Assembly (NCBI RefSeq): GCF_009873495.1
Contig: NZ_CP046703.1
Span: forward strand, 1,054,001 to 1,118,000
Length of the DNA: 64,000 bases
Direction: 5' to 3'
Origin: Nostoc sp. ATCC 53789
GTDB taxonomy: Bacteria; Cyanobacteriota; Cyanobacteriia; Cyanobacteriales; Nostocaceae
The notes under the pieces are model-generated. The model was not told where the DNA came from. It saw only the letters and a program-made list of their open reading frames with translations, and searched no databases. Every line of letters begins with the position of its first letter. The stretch's first letter is position 1. Of this stretch, positions 27,068 to 36,118 are shown piece by piece. Both the position numbers and the translations under genes were made by a program.

Positions 27068-28285
27068 TTGAATATACTTATCACTGGTATCACGGGAATG
27101 CACAATCGAGGGGTTGAGGCATTCGTCATACCCACAATTGAGCAATTACGCCAACGCAATCCAGAAATAGAAATAAGCCTTCTAACACCAACACCTGACT
27201 ACGATAAAATTCGGTTACAGAATTACAATGTAAATTTGGAATTAGAAAGCAAGCATCTACAAACTTTACCCCAAAGTCGTAAAAAGCATTTATTGGCAAA
27301 GCTCCTGCCTTTCTATAAATTACCTTTAACTTCTCCTTTAATTCGTAACGCCTCGGCTGTTATTGCATCTGGTGGTGATGTTTTTAGTCCTGAGTATGAC
27401 ATCTCGCCTCACCTCAAACCATTGAAGTTAGCACTAGAAGCTGGTGTATCTGTAATTTTTTTGGCTCAGTCTATTAGCCCTTATAAGACTGATGAGCAAA
27501 CTGAATCATGGCTTGAGGTTGCACGTTACTCAAAGCTGATTACTGTACGCGAAAGGCTGACTTATAAATACCTAACTCAAGACCTTGGTCTTTCTCCAGA
27601 ATTAGTCAAACTAACTGCCGATCCAGCATTTTTGTTGCCAGCATCCCCTGTGGAGCAAGTCAATAATATGCTGAAGAGTTACGGCATCAAAGGCGATCGC
27701 CCTATGGTTGCTATTTCGACTAGCCAAGGAATCTGTGGTTACGCATTAGGTTTGGATTACAGCCAGCATTTGGAAGCCTGGAAGAAGGTTGTGATGATGA
27801 TCCTTGATGAACTTGATGCTGAGGTACTTATCATCCCACACGTCCAAAAGCCTGTACCAAAAAGTGACGATCGAATTCTTGCTACTCTTTTGCTTAGAGA
27901 ATTGAACTATAACCCCAGAGTTCATATTGCTGGGGCAGACCATACAGCATCAGAATTTAAGGGGTTAATTTCCGCTTGCAATCTCGTTATTGCTGAACGT
28001 ACCCATGCTGCGATCGCTGGTCTATGCAGTGAAGTTTGCACTGTTGCAGTGGGCTACTCAGTTAAAGCAGAGGGTATTATGGCTGATCTTGTTGGTAGTG
28101 ATTTAATAAATCAAGGATTACTAATTCCTATTGAGAATTTTATGAATACCAAACTTGCTTGTGAAACAATACGCGATTGTTGGGAAAAACGCCAACAGGT
28201 TTCTCTGCGTATTCAAAATGAGCTACCAAAAGTAAAGGATAAAGCATCAAATAATTTTGATTTACTTTTGGAGGCTATACATTAA
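27068..28285 (+). CDS. Polysaccharide pyruvyl transferase family protein
   Basis: A 405-residue GT-B-like protein of the CsaB/WcaK family. It begins NILITGITGMHNRGVEAFV; later come ASGGDVFSPEYD, TVRERLTYKYL and AERTHAAIAGLC-type text with a C-terminal VGYSVKAEG, all usual for the family. It transfers pyruvate from phosphoenolpyruvate to form a ketal on a sugar, adding negative charge to the polymer. The start is a TTG with AGGAGG upstream. The same leader precedes the FrhB-type gene, so the two may be co-regulated. Confidence 0.85.
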   Translation: MNILITGITGMHNRGVEAFVIPTIEQLRQRNPEIEISLLTPTPDYDKIRLQNYNVNLELESKHLQTLPQSRKKHLLAKLLPFYKLPLTSPLIRNASAVIASGGDVFSPEYDISPHLKPLKLALEAGVSVIFLAQSISPYKTDEQTESWLEVARYSKLITVRERLTYKYLTQDLGLSPELVKLTADPAFLLPASPVEQVNNMLKSYGIKGDRPMVAISTSQGICGYALGLDYSQHLEAWKKVVMMILDELDAEVLIIPHVQKPVPKSDDRILATLLLRELNYNPRVHIAGADHTASEFKGLISACNLVIAERTHAAIAGLCSEVCTVAVGYSVKAEGIMADLVGSDLINQGLLIPIENFMNTKLACETIRDCWEKRQQVSLRIQNELPKVKDKASNNFDLLLEAIH

Positions 28286-28328
28286 CTCCTGCTTTGTCAA
28301 AAACTGATGTTTCGCTTAAAAACTAGAC

Positions 28329-28904
28329 TTGAAAAAATGGTCATATCGTACTGGTCAATGCATTGAAGAAGACACTAAAAGATTTGTTAGAGTAAATCAG
28401 ATGCTAGATTCACGACGACCGCTTTTAATGGGTTGGGGAGGTGAAGTAGGACGTTCATTCTATTGGTATAAAGATGATAAGAGTGATACTACATCAAGCT
28501 TAATTACCCCTAATGAAATATTGAATCGAATGAGTATGCCTGAAACTCCTTATCTATTAGATCGAGCTTCAAAATGGCTTGAAAGTTTACCAATAAAAAA
28601 CAATTTTCTAACTCTAGACCTTCTTTATCTAGAACAGCGACTAGCATGTTGGGCTGGCCCATCGCTCTACGGACATGTATATAATCGGTTTCGCTTATAC
28701 CCCTTTACTCACAGAAGAATTATCGAAATTATGTTGAGCTTACCACCTGACTATAAACGTACTGAAACATTGGCAACAGATATAATTAAAAGCCAATGGT
28801 CTGAATTGCTCGATTTTCCATTTAACAAACCTTTAGGTATAAAAAAAATTTTTTATTTTGCTCATAAAGATTTTCAATTGGCTAAGTCAAATATAAAAAA
28901 TTAA
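28329..28904 (+). pseudogene. C-terminal fragment of an asparagine-synthase-like protein
   Basis: The 191 residues, reading LLMGWGGEVGRSFYW, LDLLYLEQRLACWAGPSLYG, RLYPFTHRRIIEIMLSLPPDYKR, resemble the C-terminal part of asparagine-synthase-like proteins in glycan clusters. The N-terminal PP-loop half is missing. Only 43 bp separate it from the preceding gene, so the rest has been deleted rather than shifted in frame. The TTG assumed as start has no clear ribosome-binding site. Probably a remnant; a free-standing domain is possible. Confidence 0.65.
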
Positions 28905-28950
28905 TCAAGAAATCTGATTAAATACTCTCAATTACAATCTATAAATAACA

Positions 28951-30201
28951 ATGCCAAAAACAATTCTAGTAATTAGCCCAGACCTACCCTATCCTCATAA
29001 CCAAGGAAATAAACGCGATATTTGGGGTCATATTAACTTCTTTCATAGTGCGGGTTGGCGAGTAGTTTTAATAGTATGTGGATGGACAACAGAATCAGAT
29101 TTAAAAACATTTAATAATCAAGTACCTATAGATATTACTTGCCATGCTGTTCAACGAAGAGTTGATTATTGGGCATTGAAAGAACACCCACAAACCATAT
29201 CAATACTGCAAAATCTAATTGACTTACACCGACCTCAAGTAGTTTGGTGTGAGTATGCTCACTTTTCCTCGCTAGTCACTGCACTAAATATAAATGGAGC
29301 AAAGCTTTGGTTTCGCCCACATAATTTTGAATTACCTCATCTGATTGATAAGACTCTGGCAAGCAGACCTTGGTTGACTTGGCAAAGTTATAGCTTTCCA
29401 AAAAGAGCTTTGTCATGGTCTATAGAACTGTGTTTGAACCTTGTTCAAAGGTTCTATAAGGAACAGCTTATGCACCGTATTGCAGATCGTCTTTTTTTCA
29501 TTTCTTACAGCGATCTACGCTTTATGTCCAAATTTTACAAAGACTCTGTTAGTAAAGATTGGGTTCTACCCTTTGTAGACTGTGAAACAATTCCTATCAA
29601 AGAATATAAAGCTCCACTAGATGTGGTCTATGTAGGTGTACACGCTGAAGATAACGAACCAACTATTAGGGGTTCCCATAAACTTATAAATGAAATTATT
29701 CCTGCTGTAGAAGCAACAATGCCTGGTGCTTTTCGATTCCATATAGTAGGACGGGGCAGCTATGAAATGTTTAGCAAACATGCTTCAAAAACTCTCTTTA
29801 TTCACGATTATGTCGAAAACTTGCAGGCTTTCATGCAAGATATGGATATTGTCTGTATTCCAGTCGAGATTGGATGGGGCTGTAAAATTAAAATGATCGA
29901 GGCATTGGCTTCTGGCTTGCCTGTGGTAGGTAGTCAGCAAACCTTTCGTGGTGTTGAGCCATTACAAGGAGCTTACTACGTTTGTCGCACAATTCAAGAT
30001 TATGTAGAAGCATTGAAGCTACTGCAAGATTCAGATATACGCAGACATACAGCTTTAGCAGGAAAAGCCGCTTACAAAACTTGGCTGAATGAAGGACATC
30101 TTATTTTGTACGCAGCCTTGGAGGAGTTAGAAACTAGGACTTCAACTTTATCTGGAGAGAGTGAAGTTGGTATTGGCATCACTACAATTTGTAAAAAATA
30201 A
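28951..30201 (+). CDS. Family 4-like glycosyltransferase
   Basis: A 416-residue GT-B protein. It begins KTILVISPDLPYPHNQGNKR, typical of a group of GT4 enzymes with a glycine/asparagine-rich first loop. C-terminal donor motifs are weaker than in its neighbours: FRFHIVGRGSYEMF, VENLQAFMQDMDIVCIPVEIGWG, KIKMIEALASGLPVVGSQQTFRGVE. The E-x7-E region reads IGWGCKIKMIEALASG. It should add one sugar of the repeat unit. It sits 46 bp after the asparagine-synthase-like remnant. Confidence 0.85.
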   Translation: MPKTILVISPDLPYPHNQGNKRDIWGHINFFHSAGWRVVLIVCGWTTESDLKTFNNQVPIDITCHAVQRRVDYWALKEHPQTISILQNLIDLHRPQVVWCEYAHFSSLVTALNINGAKLWFRPHNFELPHLIDKTLASRPWLTWQSYSFPKRALSWSIELCLNLVQRFYKEQLMHRIADRLFFISYSDLRFMSKFYKDSVSKDWVLPFVDCETIPIKEYKAPLDVVYVGVHAEDNEPTIRGSHKLINEIIPAVEATMPGAFRFHIVGRGSYEMFSKHASKTLFIHDYVENLQAFMQDMDIVCIPVEIGWGCKIKMIEALASGLPVVGSQQTFRGVEPLQGAYYVCRTIQDYVEALKLLQDSDIRRHTALAGKAAYKTWLNEGHLILYAALEELETRTSTLSGESEVGIGITTICKK

Positions 30202-30232
30202 AGTTTACTCATTTTGATTTATATCAACAAAT

Positions 30233-31435
30233 ATGCGTATTGGATTTGCTACGACAGAATATGTCACTGAAAAAAATTTTAGTGGTGGTTTAGCTAACTA
30301 TCTACATCGAGTTGCAAAGGCATTAGTGTCTTTAGGACATGAGGTTCATATTGTAGTCCTCTCAGAAATCGATCGATCTAGATTTGAATACGAAGGTATT
30401 CAGATTCATCGCCTAACTTTAGGAGAAATACAACAAATATTAGATACAATAAGTCGATATAGTATATGTCAAACATCACAATGTTTGGACTTTAGCTTTC
30501 AGGTTTATCGCAAACTTTTAAAATTACACAAACAGCAACCTTTCGATATTGTTCAATTCCCAGACTGGAATGCTTGTGGTGTAGTTTCAAGTCTTCTTTT
30601 GCCTATTCCACAGGTAACACGTATTTCTGCATATCGACCAGTATGGATGAAAATGTGTGGAGGTTCACGCGATCGCGATGAGCAAATTATAGAGTGGTTA
30701 GAGTGGCTTCAGATGCGCCTGATCAAACATATCTATGCACCAAGTTATACTCTTAAGCGTTTATTGGCTGAAGAAGCCAAAATAACTCATGTTCAGGTCA
30801 TTCGCACACCTTTTTATTTAGAAACATCAGATTGGGATTCATCTGTCTTCAATGAATACTTACAAGGCAAAAAATATCTGCTATTCTTCGGTCGTTTTCA
30901 ACTTCATAAAGGATTTCATATATTAGCTCAAGCACTACCTGAAGTATTTAGGAAACATCCAGATTGTCATGCTGCCTTTGTAGGACTGGATCTATCATCT
31001 TCTCTTGCACCTTCCATGAAAGAGTATGCTCTCTCACTCTGTAGTCAGTATACAGACCGCCTCATCTTTATCGATCAGATACCCCATACCCAGTTATACC
31101 CTGTTATCGCTGGCGCTAAACTTGTTGTCTTACCCTCTTTAATTGACAACTTACCTAATGCTTGTTTAGAAGCTATGGCATTGGGTAAACCTATTATTGG
31201 AACAATTGGTGCTAGTTTTGAGGAACTGCTGACCGAAGGAGAAACAGGCTTTCTTGTACCTGTGGGTGAAGTAAATGCACTAGCTACCAAAATAAATGAA
31301 GTGTGGTTGCACTCTAGTTTAAATGAAATTGGTCAAGCAGCAAAGAAGAAGGTTCAAGAATTTGGTATGGAAAATACAGTGAAAGAACTCCTAATTTATT
31401 ATGACAGGATTATTAGAACTATTAGATATACTTAA
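30233..31435 (+). CDS. Family 4 glycosyltransferase
   Basis: A 400-residue GT4 enzyme starting RIGFATTEYVTEKNFSGGLA, with the acceptor-domain glycine loop. Donor motifs: YLLFFGRFQLHKGFHILAQA, IPHTQLYPVIAGAKLVVLPS, DNLPNACLEAMALGKPIIG, and EELLTEGETGFLV. It follows the preceding glycosyltransferase by 31 bp on the same strand, consistent with one transcript. Donor and linkage are unknown. Confidence 0.9.
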   Translation: MRIGFATTEYVTEKNFSGGLANYLHRVAKALVSLGHEVHIVVLSEIDRSRFEYEGIQIHRLTLGEIQQILDTISRYSICQTSQCLDFSFQVYRKLLKLHKQQPFDIVQFPDWNACGVVSSLLLPIPQVTRISAYRPVWMKMCGGSRDRDEQIIEWLEWLQMRLIKHIYAPSYTLKRLLAEEAKITHVQVIRTPFYLETSDWDSSVFNEYLQGKKYLLFFGRFQLHKGFHILAQALPEVFRKHPDCHAAFVGLDLSSSLAPSMKEYALSLCSQYTDRLIFIDQIPHTQLYPVIAGAKLVVLPSLIDNLPNACLEAMALGKPIIGTIGASFEELLTEGETGFLVPVGEVNALATKINEVWLHSSLNEIGQAAKKKVQEFGMENTVKELLIYYDRIIRTIRYT

Positions 31436-31588
31436 ATTTTATGAGTTAATAATAAATTCTAATGTTGCAGTTATAATGCCAACCTAAAATGCTAAAGCTT
31501 TTAAGAAGAAAAAGACTGTTGATATAAGTTAATTTGTAAATTGCATATTCTTGAATCGTTCAAAAACACCAAAGGCACTCATAAAAAT

Positions 31589-32539
31589 ATGAATATTTAC
31601 GGCATGTGTTTAGTCAAAAATGAAGATGATATTATTATACAAACTCTTAAATCTGCTACTAAATGGTGTGATTATATATATGTCTATGATAATGGCAGCA
31701 CTGATAAAACTTGGGAGAAAGTATTGGAACTTTCCCAAATATATAAGCAAATTATTCCTTATAAACAGGAAAACGATCCTTTTAGTGATGATCTACGAAG
31801 CGAGATTTTTAATAATTATCGGATAAATAGTTCTGAAGAAGATTGGTGGTGTCGATTAGATGCTGATGAAATTTACATAGATGATCCTCGAATATTCCTA
31901 GCCAAAGTGCCCCAAGAATATATTTTAGTTGTCAACGCTAGCTTTGAATATTACTTCACAGATAAAGATTTAAAGCTTTACAATCAGAATCCCTCTTCGT
32001 ATGCAGATTATGTACCAGTGGAGCAAAAATGTCGCTACTACATCAATAACTGGTCAGAACTGCGCTTTATCAGATACAGAAAAGATTGGATTTGGGGTGA
32101 AAATGATGGGGGCTGGCCATCAGCTGTATGGCAAAATCCTATCTATCCAGTTAGGATATGGCTGAAGCATTATCAATATCGTTCTCCACAGCAAATTCAA
32201 AAGAGGATAGAAACTCGTCGTGAAGCTATAGTCAATAGATCGGGATTCTGTCACGAAGCACAAGCTAATTGGAAAGGATTAGTTTTTGACCAATCTAATT
32301 TAGTATCTGATTTTGAGCAACTTAATATTCAAGATATTCCAAATGATTGGACAGAGAGAATAGTTGAAGCTTCAAAATTACACTATGATACTCATGATAG
32401 AAAGTTTGTTGTGTGTGAAAATTTAATGCCTAAAATAGAAAAACAACAATTTATAATTAATAAACCTCGTTTTGAGTTACAAACAAAGCTTTTGAATACA
32501 TTTCATTTTGTCAATGATAAAATAAAAAAAAGATTTTAA
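31589..32539 (+). CDS. Family 2 glycosyltransferase
   Basis: About 316 residues. The start is set at the ATG of 31589 because the conserved text NIYGMCLVKNEDDIIIQTL begins there. An upstream in-frame codon at 31541 would add unrelated residues. The GT-A fold shows YVYDNGSTDKT as the nucleotide-binding loop and WWCRLDADEIYID as the DxD motif. The C-terminal half has HYQYRSPQQIQKRIETRREA, seen in GT2 members that act on short acceptors. It is 153 bp downstream of the previous gene. Confidence 0.85.
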   Translation: MNIYGMCLVKNEDDIIIQTLKSATKWCDYIYVYDNGSTDKTWEKVLELSQIYKQIIPYKQENDPFSDDLRSEIFNNYRINSSEEDWWCRLDADEIYIDDPRIFLAKVPQEYILVVNASFEYYFTDKDLKLYNQNPSSYADYVPVEQKCRYYINNWSELRFIRYRKDWIWGENDGGWPSAVWQNPIYPVRIWLKHYQYRSPQQIQKRIETRREAIVNRSGFCHEAQANWKGLVFDQSNLVSDFEQLNIQDIPNDWTERIVEASKLHYDTHDRKFVVCENLMPKIEKQQFIINKPRFELQTKLLNTFHFVNDKIKKRF

Positions 32540-32799
32540 ACAATAGTTATTAAGTAGTATTAATGACAAATTTGTAACAAAAAACCATGAAAAATATCTA
32601 TATATATTCATTGAAGCAGCATTTTCAAGCTAGGTGCATGAATATTTATCTTTAGGGAAAACCCAAAATCGCTTGAGTATATAGAAAAAATATTTTCACC
32701 TATTCTTATTTACTGAAGTGCAAAAACTGCAAAAACATAGTTATTCAAGATAGTCCAGACTACATCATTTATCGCATTCCTTAATCTAAGGAAAATTAC
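32540..32799. other. Spacer inside the cluster
   Basis: AT-rich spacer of 260 bp without a recognisable gene or terminator. An AAGGAAAA sequence lies a few bases before the ATG at 32800 and may serve as a weak ribosome-binding site. Confidence 0.5.
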
Positions 32800-33828
32800 A
32801 TGAATCAACTACATTCTTACCGTGCAACAATTCTACCCGTACCAGAGGCAATATCCCGTCCTGTTTGGTCGGTTATGATTCCCACATACAACTGTGCCAG
32901 ATATCTGCGCGAAACACTAACTAGCGTGTTAGCTCAAGACCCTGGTTCGGAAATCATGCAGATAGAGGTCATTGATGATTGCTCTACTAAAGACGATCCA
33001 CAAGCAGTGGTTGAAGAATTGGGTCGAGGGCGCGTTGTTTTCTATCGACAGCCAGAGAATGTCGGGTATATAAAAAACTTTGAAACTTGTTTAAAGCGAT
33101 CGCGAGGTAAGTTAATTCATTTATTACATGGCGATGATTGTGTAAAAAAGGGTTTTTATCGCAAGCTGCAATCAGCTTTTGAAGATAACCCAGAAATAGG
33201 TGCTGCTTTCTGCCGTCATTTTTATATGGATGAGAACGGTCATTATCAAGGAAGTTCTGCCTTAGAGCAACTTGAAAGTGGAATTCTGAGCAACTGGTTA
33301 GAGCGAATTGCAATTGAACAGCGCATTCAAACGCCTTCAATTGTCGTGAGGCGGAGTGTCTATGAAAAGCTAGGAGGGTTCGATCGCCGATTCTCGTGCT
33401 GTGGTGAAGATTGGGAGATGTGGGTACGAATTGCAGCGCAATACCCAGTGTGGTATGAAGTTGAACCTCTAGCTTTATATCGCATCCATTCAAACTCTCT
33501 TAGTCGGATATCTACCCGTACAGCAGCAGATACTCAAGAATCACGTATGGCAACTGAGATTATGCAAACTTACTTACCTACATTAGTTGCTAGAAAACTA
33601 TCTAACAAAGCTAAGGAAAATGTCGCTATTTACTCTGTTCAAGATTTAGTATTGCAGATGTTAACTCTTGGCGATTTTACGGCTGCAACTACTCAAATTC
33701 AAGAAGCCTTAAAGTGTAGTTATTCTCGAAAAGTCTTGATAGAACTGAGCCGCACTATTTTCCAAAGTGGAAAATTCTGGATAAAAAAAGTAATCAAGTC
33801 CCAAATGAGTTTGAAAACTCATCAGTAG
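32800..33828 (+). CDS. Family 2 glycosyltransferase
   Basis: A 342-residue GT-A enzyme. WSVMIPTYNCARYLRETL-type start (about residue 25), EVIDDCSTKDD as the nucleotide-binding acidic loop and LIHLLHGDDCVKKGF as the DxD-like motif are clear. CGEDWEMWVRIAAQYPVWY is the usual E-D/W base region. The stop codon (TAG, 33826-33828) lies inside the terminal TA-G of a MITE, so the protein may originally have been longer. Confidence 0.9.
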   Translation: MNQLHSYRATILPVPEAISRPVWSVMIPTYNCARYLRETLTSVLAQDPGSEIMQIEVIDDCSTKDDPQAVVEELGRGRVVFYRQPENVGYIKNFETCLKRSRGKLIHLLHGDDCVKKGFYRKLQSAFEDNPEIGAAFCRHFYMDENGHYQGSSALEQLESGILSNWLERIAIEQRIQTPSIVVRRSVYEKLGGFDRRFSCCGEDWEMWVRIAAQYPVWYEVEPLALYRIHSNSLSRISTRTAADTQESRMATEIMQTYLPTLVARKLSNKAKENVAIYSVQDLVLQMLTLGDFTAATTQIQEALKCSYSRKVLIELSRTIFQSGKFWIKKVIKSQMSLKTHQ

Positions 33829-33942
33829 ACCTCTTGCATGAATCAGAATATAAGTTGCTAAACAAATAATTTTCTCGTTACTCTCTGCGCCTCTGCGTAA
33901 ACCTTAAAATTCTTAGTTTCAAATATTCGTGCAAGAGGTCTA
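33826..33942. mobile_element. 117-bp MITE with GACCTCTTGCA termini and TA target duplication
   Basis: TAGACCTCTTGCATGAAT at 33826-33843 is mirrored by 33925-33942 with one mismatch. The core inverted repeat is flanked by TA on both sides, as for IS630/mariner-derived MITEs. The interior carries the CTCTGCGCCTCTGCGTAAAC motif common in cyanobacterial genomes. It provides the stop codon of the upstream glycosyltransferase. Confidence 0.8.
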
Positions 33943-34065
33943 GTGAGCGTTAGTAGAGATTTAGACAGTAAAACATCATTATTGAAGTTGCTCACTGAAT
34001 ATATGCTCAAAAACTCATAAAAAACCAAGAGGATAATATTTTTACTATTGTCAAGGTGCTGATAC

Positions 34066-35187
34066 ATGCCTAAAGTTACAGTTTTAATGCCAGTTTATAA
34101 CGGAGAATTCTACCTTAGAGAAGCGATAGATAGTATCCTTAGCCAAACCTTTCAAGACTTTGAGTTCTTAATTATTAACGACGGCTCTACAGATAGCACG
34201 CGAGAAATCATCTGTTCGTATGATGATCCACGTATTCGGTTGATAGATAACGACTACAACCTTGGCTTAACGCAAAGCCTAAATAAGGGACTGAAATTAG
34301 CTGAAGGAGAATTTATTGCTCGTCAAGATGCAGATGATATTTCAGAGCCTGAAAGGTTAGTTAAGCAAGTTGATTTTTTAGAAACACACCCCAAAGTAGC
34401 ATTAGTCGGTACATGGTACAAGCAGATAGATACTCAAGGAAATCTCATTTGCAAGTGCCAGTTACCCTGTGATTGTACACAAATTCGTTGGAACACTTTA
34501 TTTTACAGCCCTTTTATTCATAGCGCGGTGATGTTCCAAAAATCCTCTGTTTTAGAGCAGATTGGATTCTACAATAAAGTTGCTATTCATGCTGAAGATT
34601 ATGAATTATGGTGTAGAATTGCCCTTCGTCTAAAAATTGCAAATTTAAGCGATTATCTAATACAGTGGCGAATACATCCCTCATCTGTAACAGCTACCTA
34701 TGAAAATATACAACAAGATACAACGCTTTGGATTCAGATTAGCAATATAGAACATTTATTGGGAGCGGAAGAAGTTAAGAGGTGGAGTAATGGAATACAC
34801 CTTAAATCAATAATTGCTTTATGGCTTGGTGAGCTAGAAGAACTAAAGGATCTGAATCTACAACAGCTTAATCAAGTTATAGAACGAATATTTCACTTAC
34901 ATCATGCTTTCTGTAATTACTACAAACTCGATTGGGAAGAATCTAAAAAACATCGTAATGAAGTTTTGATTTATCTTAGTACTCAGCTATTAGAGCTAGC
35001 TTACGACGGCTTAGAGCGAGAAGAATATAATACTTTACAGCTTTTAAATATAGCTTTTCGCCTGAATTTTAGCATTCTGCTGACTAAAAAAACTATGCTT
35101 TTATTTATTAAATTAATTATAGGAACGCGGTTATTCAGAGAGATTCGACAGATGACTCAATATAAATTTAGACTAGAACAAGACTAA
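34066..35187 (+). CDS. Family 2 glycosyltransferase
   Basis: A 373-residue GT2 enzyme. PKVTVLMPVYNGEFYLREAI opens the fold, FLIINDGSTDSTREI is the nucleotide-binding loop, and FIARQDADDISEPERL holds the DxDD motif. HAEDYELWCRIALR supplies the ED base. The last 120 residues are helical and variable. It lies after the MITE and before a GT14-like gene. Confidence 0.9.
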   Translation: MPKVTVLMPVYNGEFYLREAIDSILSQTFQDFEFLIINDGSTDSTREIICSYDDPRIRLIDNDYNLGLTQSLNKGLKLAEGEFIARQDADDISEPERLVKQVDFLETHPKVALVGTWYKQIDTQGNLICKCQLPCDCTQIRWNTLFYSPFIHSAVMFQKSSVLEQIGFYNKVAIHAEDYELWCRIALRLKIANLSDYLIQWRIHPSSVTATYENIQQDTTLWIQISNIEHLLGAEEVKRWSNGIHLKSIIALWLGELEELKDLNLQQLNQVIERIFHLHHAFCNYYKLDWEESKKHRNEVLIYLSTQLLELAYDGLEREEYNTLQLLNIAFRLNFSILLTKKTMLLFIKLIIGTRLFREIRQMTQYKFRLEQD

Positions 35188-35262
35188 TATTTGTGATGAA
35201 ACAAATTTCTACAAATCAATATTGCAATCTTCAGTAATACAACAATAATTTCATGAGGTACT

Positions 35263-36117
35263 ATGGATATAGCCTACATTATATCAGCATATAAATATCC
35301 ACAGCAATTAATACGTCTAGTCAATAGATTAAATGCAGATAAAACGTCTTTTTTGATTCATGTAGATAAAAAAACAAATAATAAAATATATCAAGAAATG
35401 GTTCAAGGGCTATCCAAGTATTCAAATGTTTGTTTTCTTGATAGACACAAATGCTATTGGGGCAATTTTGGTCATGTTTTAGCTTCTATAAAAGGAATCA
35501 AAAAAATATTTGATAGTAATATATCTTGTGATTACATTATTCTGTTGACTGGACAATGTTATCCTATTAAATCTAACAAAAAAATCCAAGATTTCTTAAA
35601 ACAGTTGAATTATCATTCTCTTGTAAATTTCTCTCCTTTACCAAATGATGCATGGATAAATCTAATGGATAGAATTGAATATTTTCATTTCAATCTTTTT
35701 AATAAACGCTTTCGCTTTCCAGTTTCATTGTTTCAACACCAATTAAAACGCAAATTTCCTAAAGGCTTTAAACCATATGGTGGTTCTTCATATTGGTGTG
35801 TTTCACGAGAACTTGCAGAATATATCAACTCATTCATAAATCATAATCCTAACTTTGTTAATTTTTTTAGAAATGTATTAATTCCTGATGAAATCTTCTT
35901 TCAAAGCATTGTCATGAATTCGCCCTTCAAAGAAAAAGTAATAAGCAACCATATGACCTATACACTGTGGACGGGTTATTCGGACAATCCAGAAATATTG
36001 GGTATCAATGATTTTAATAAGTTGTCTCAATCACCTTGTTTATATGCCCGAAAATTTGATGCTACTAAAGATTCTAAAATATTGGATTTAATCGACAAAT
36101 ATCTTTTGGAATCATAA
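35263..36117 (+). CDS. Core-2/I-branching-type (GT14) glycosyltransferase
   Basis: A 284-residue protein related to beta-1,6-N-acetylglucosaminyl/xylosyl transferases of family GT14. Motifs: DIAYIISAYKYPQQLIRLVN, FLIHVDKKTN, CYWGNFGHVLASIKGIK, DYIILLTGQCYPIK, KPYGGSSYWCVSRELAEYI and LIPDEIFFQSIVMNS. It should add a branch sugar to the repeat unit. It begins 75 bp after the GT2 gene, and the next gene starts directly after its stop (gap of one base). Confidence 0.85.
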   Translation: MDIAYIISAYKYPQQLIRLVNRLNADKTSFLIHVDKKTNNKIYQEMVQGLSKYSNVCFLDRHKCYWGNFGHVLASIKGIKKIFDSNISCDYIILLTGQCYPIKSNKKIQDFLKQLNYHSLVNFSPLPNDAWINLMDRIEYFHFNLFNKRFRFPVSLFQHQLKRKFPKGFKPYGGSSYWCVSRELAEYINSFINHNPNFVNFFRNVLIPDEIFFQSIVMNSPFKEKVISNHMTYTLWTGYSDNPEILGINDFNKLSQSPCLYARKFDATKDSKILDLIDKYLLES

Positions 36118-36118
36118 A

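Noticed and set aside
32987..33493. Minus-strand ORF of 168 codons inside the GT2 gene
   Set aside because: It is the antisense shadow of a clear family 2 glycosyltransferase and shows no family motifs. The same applies to the other long antisense frames, such as 19161-19655 and 17740-18153.
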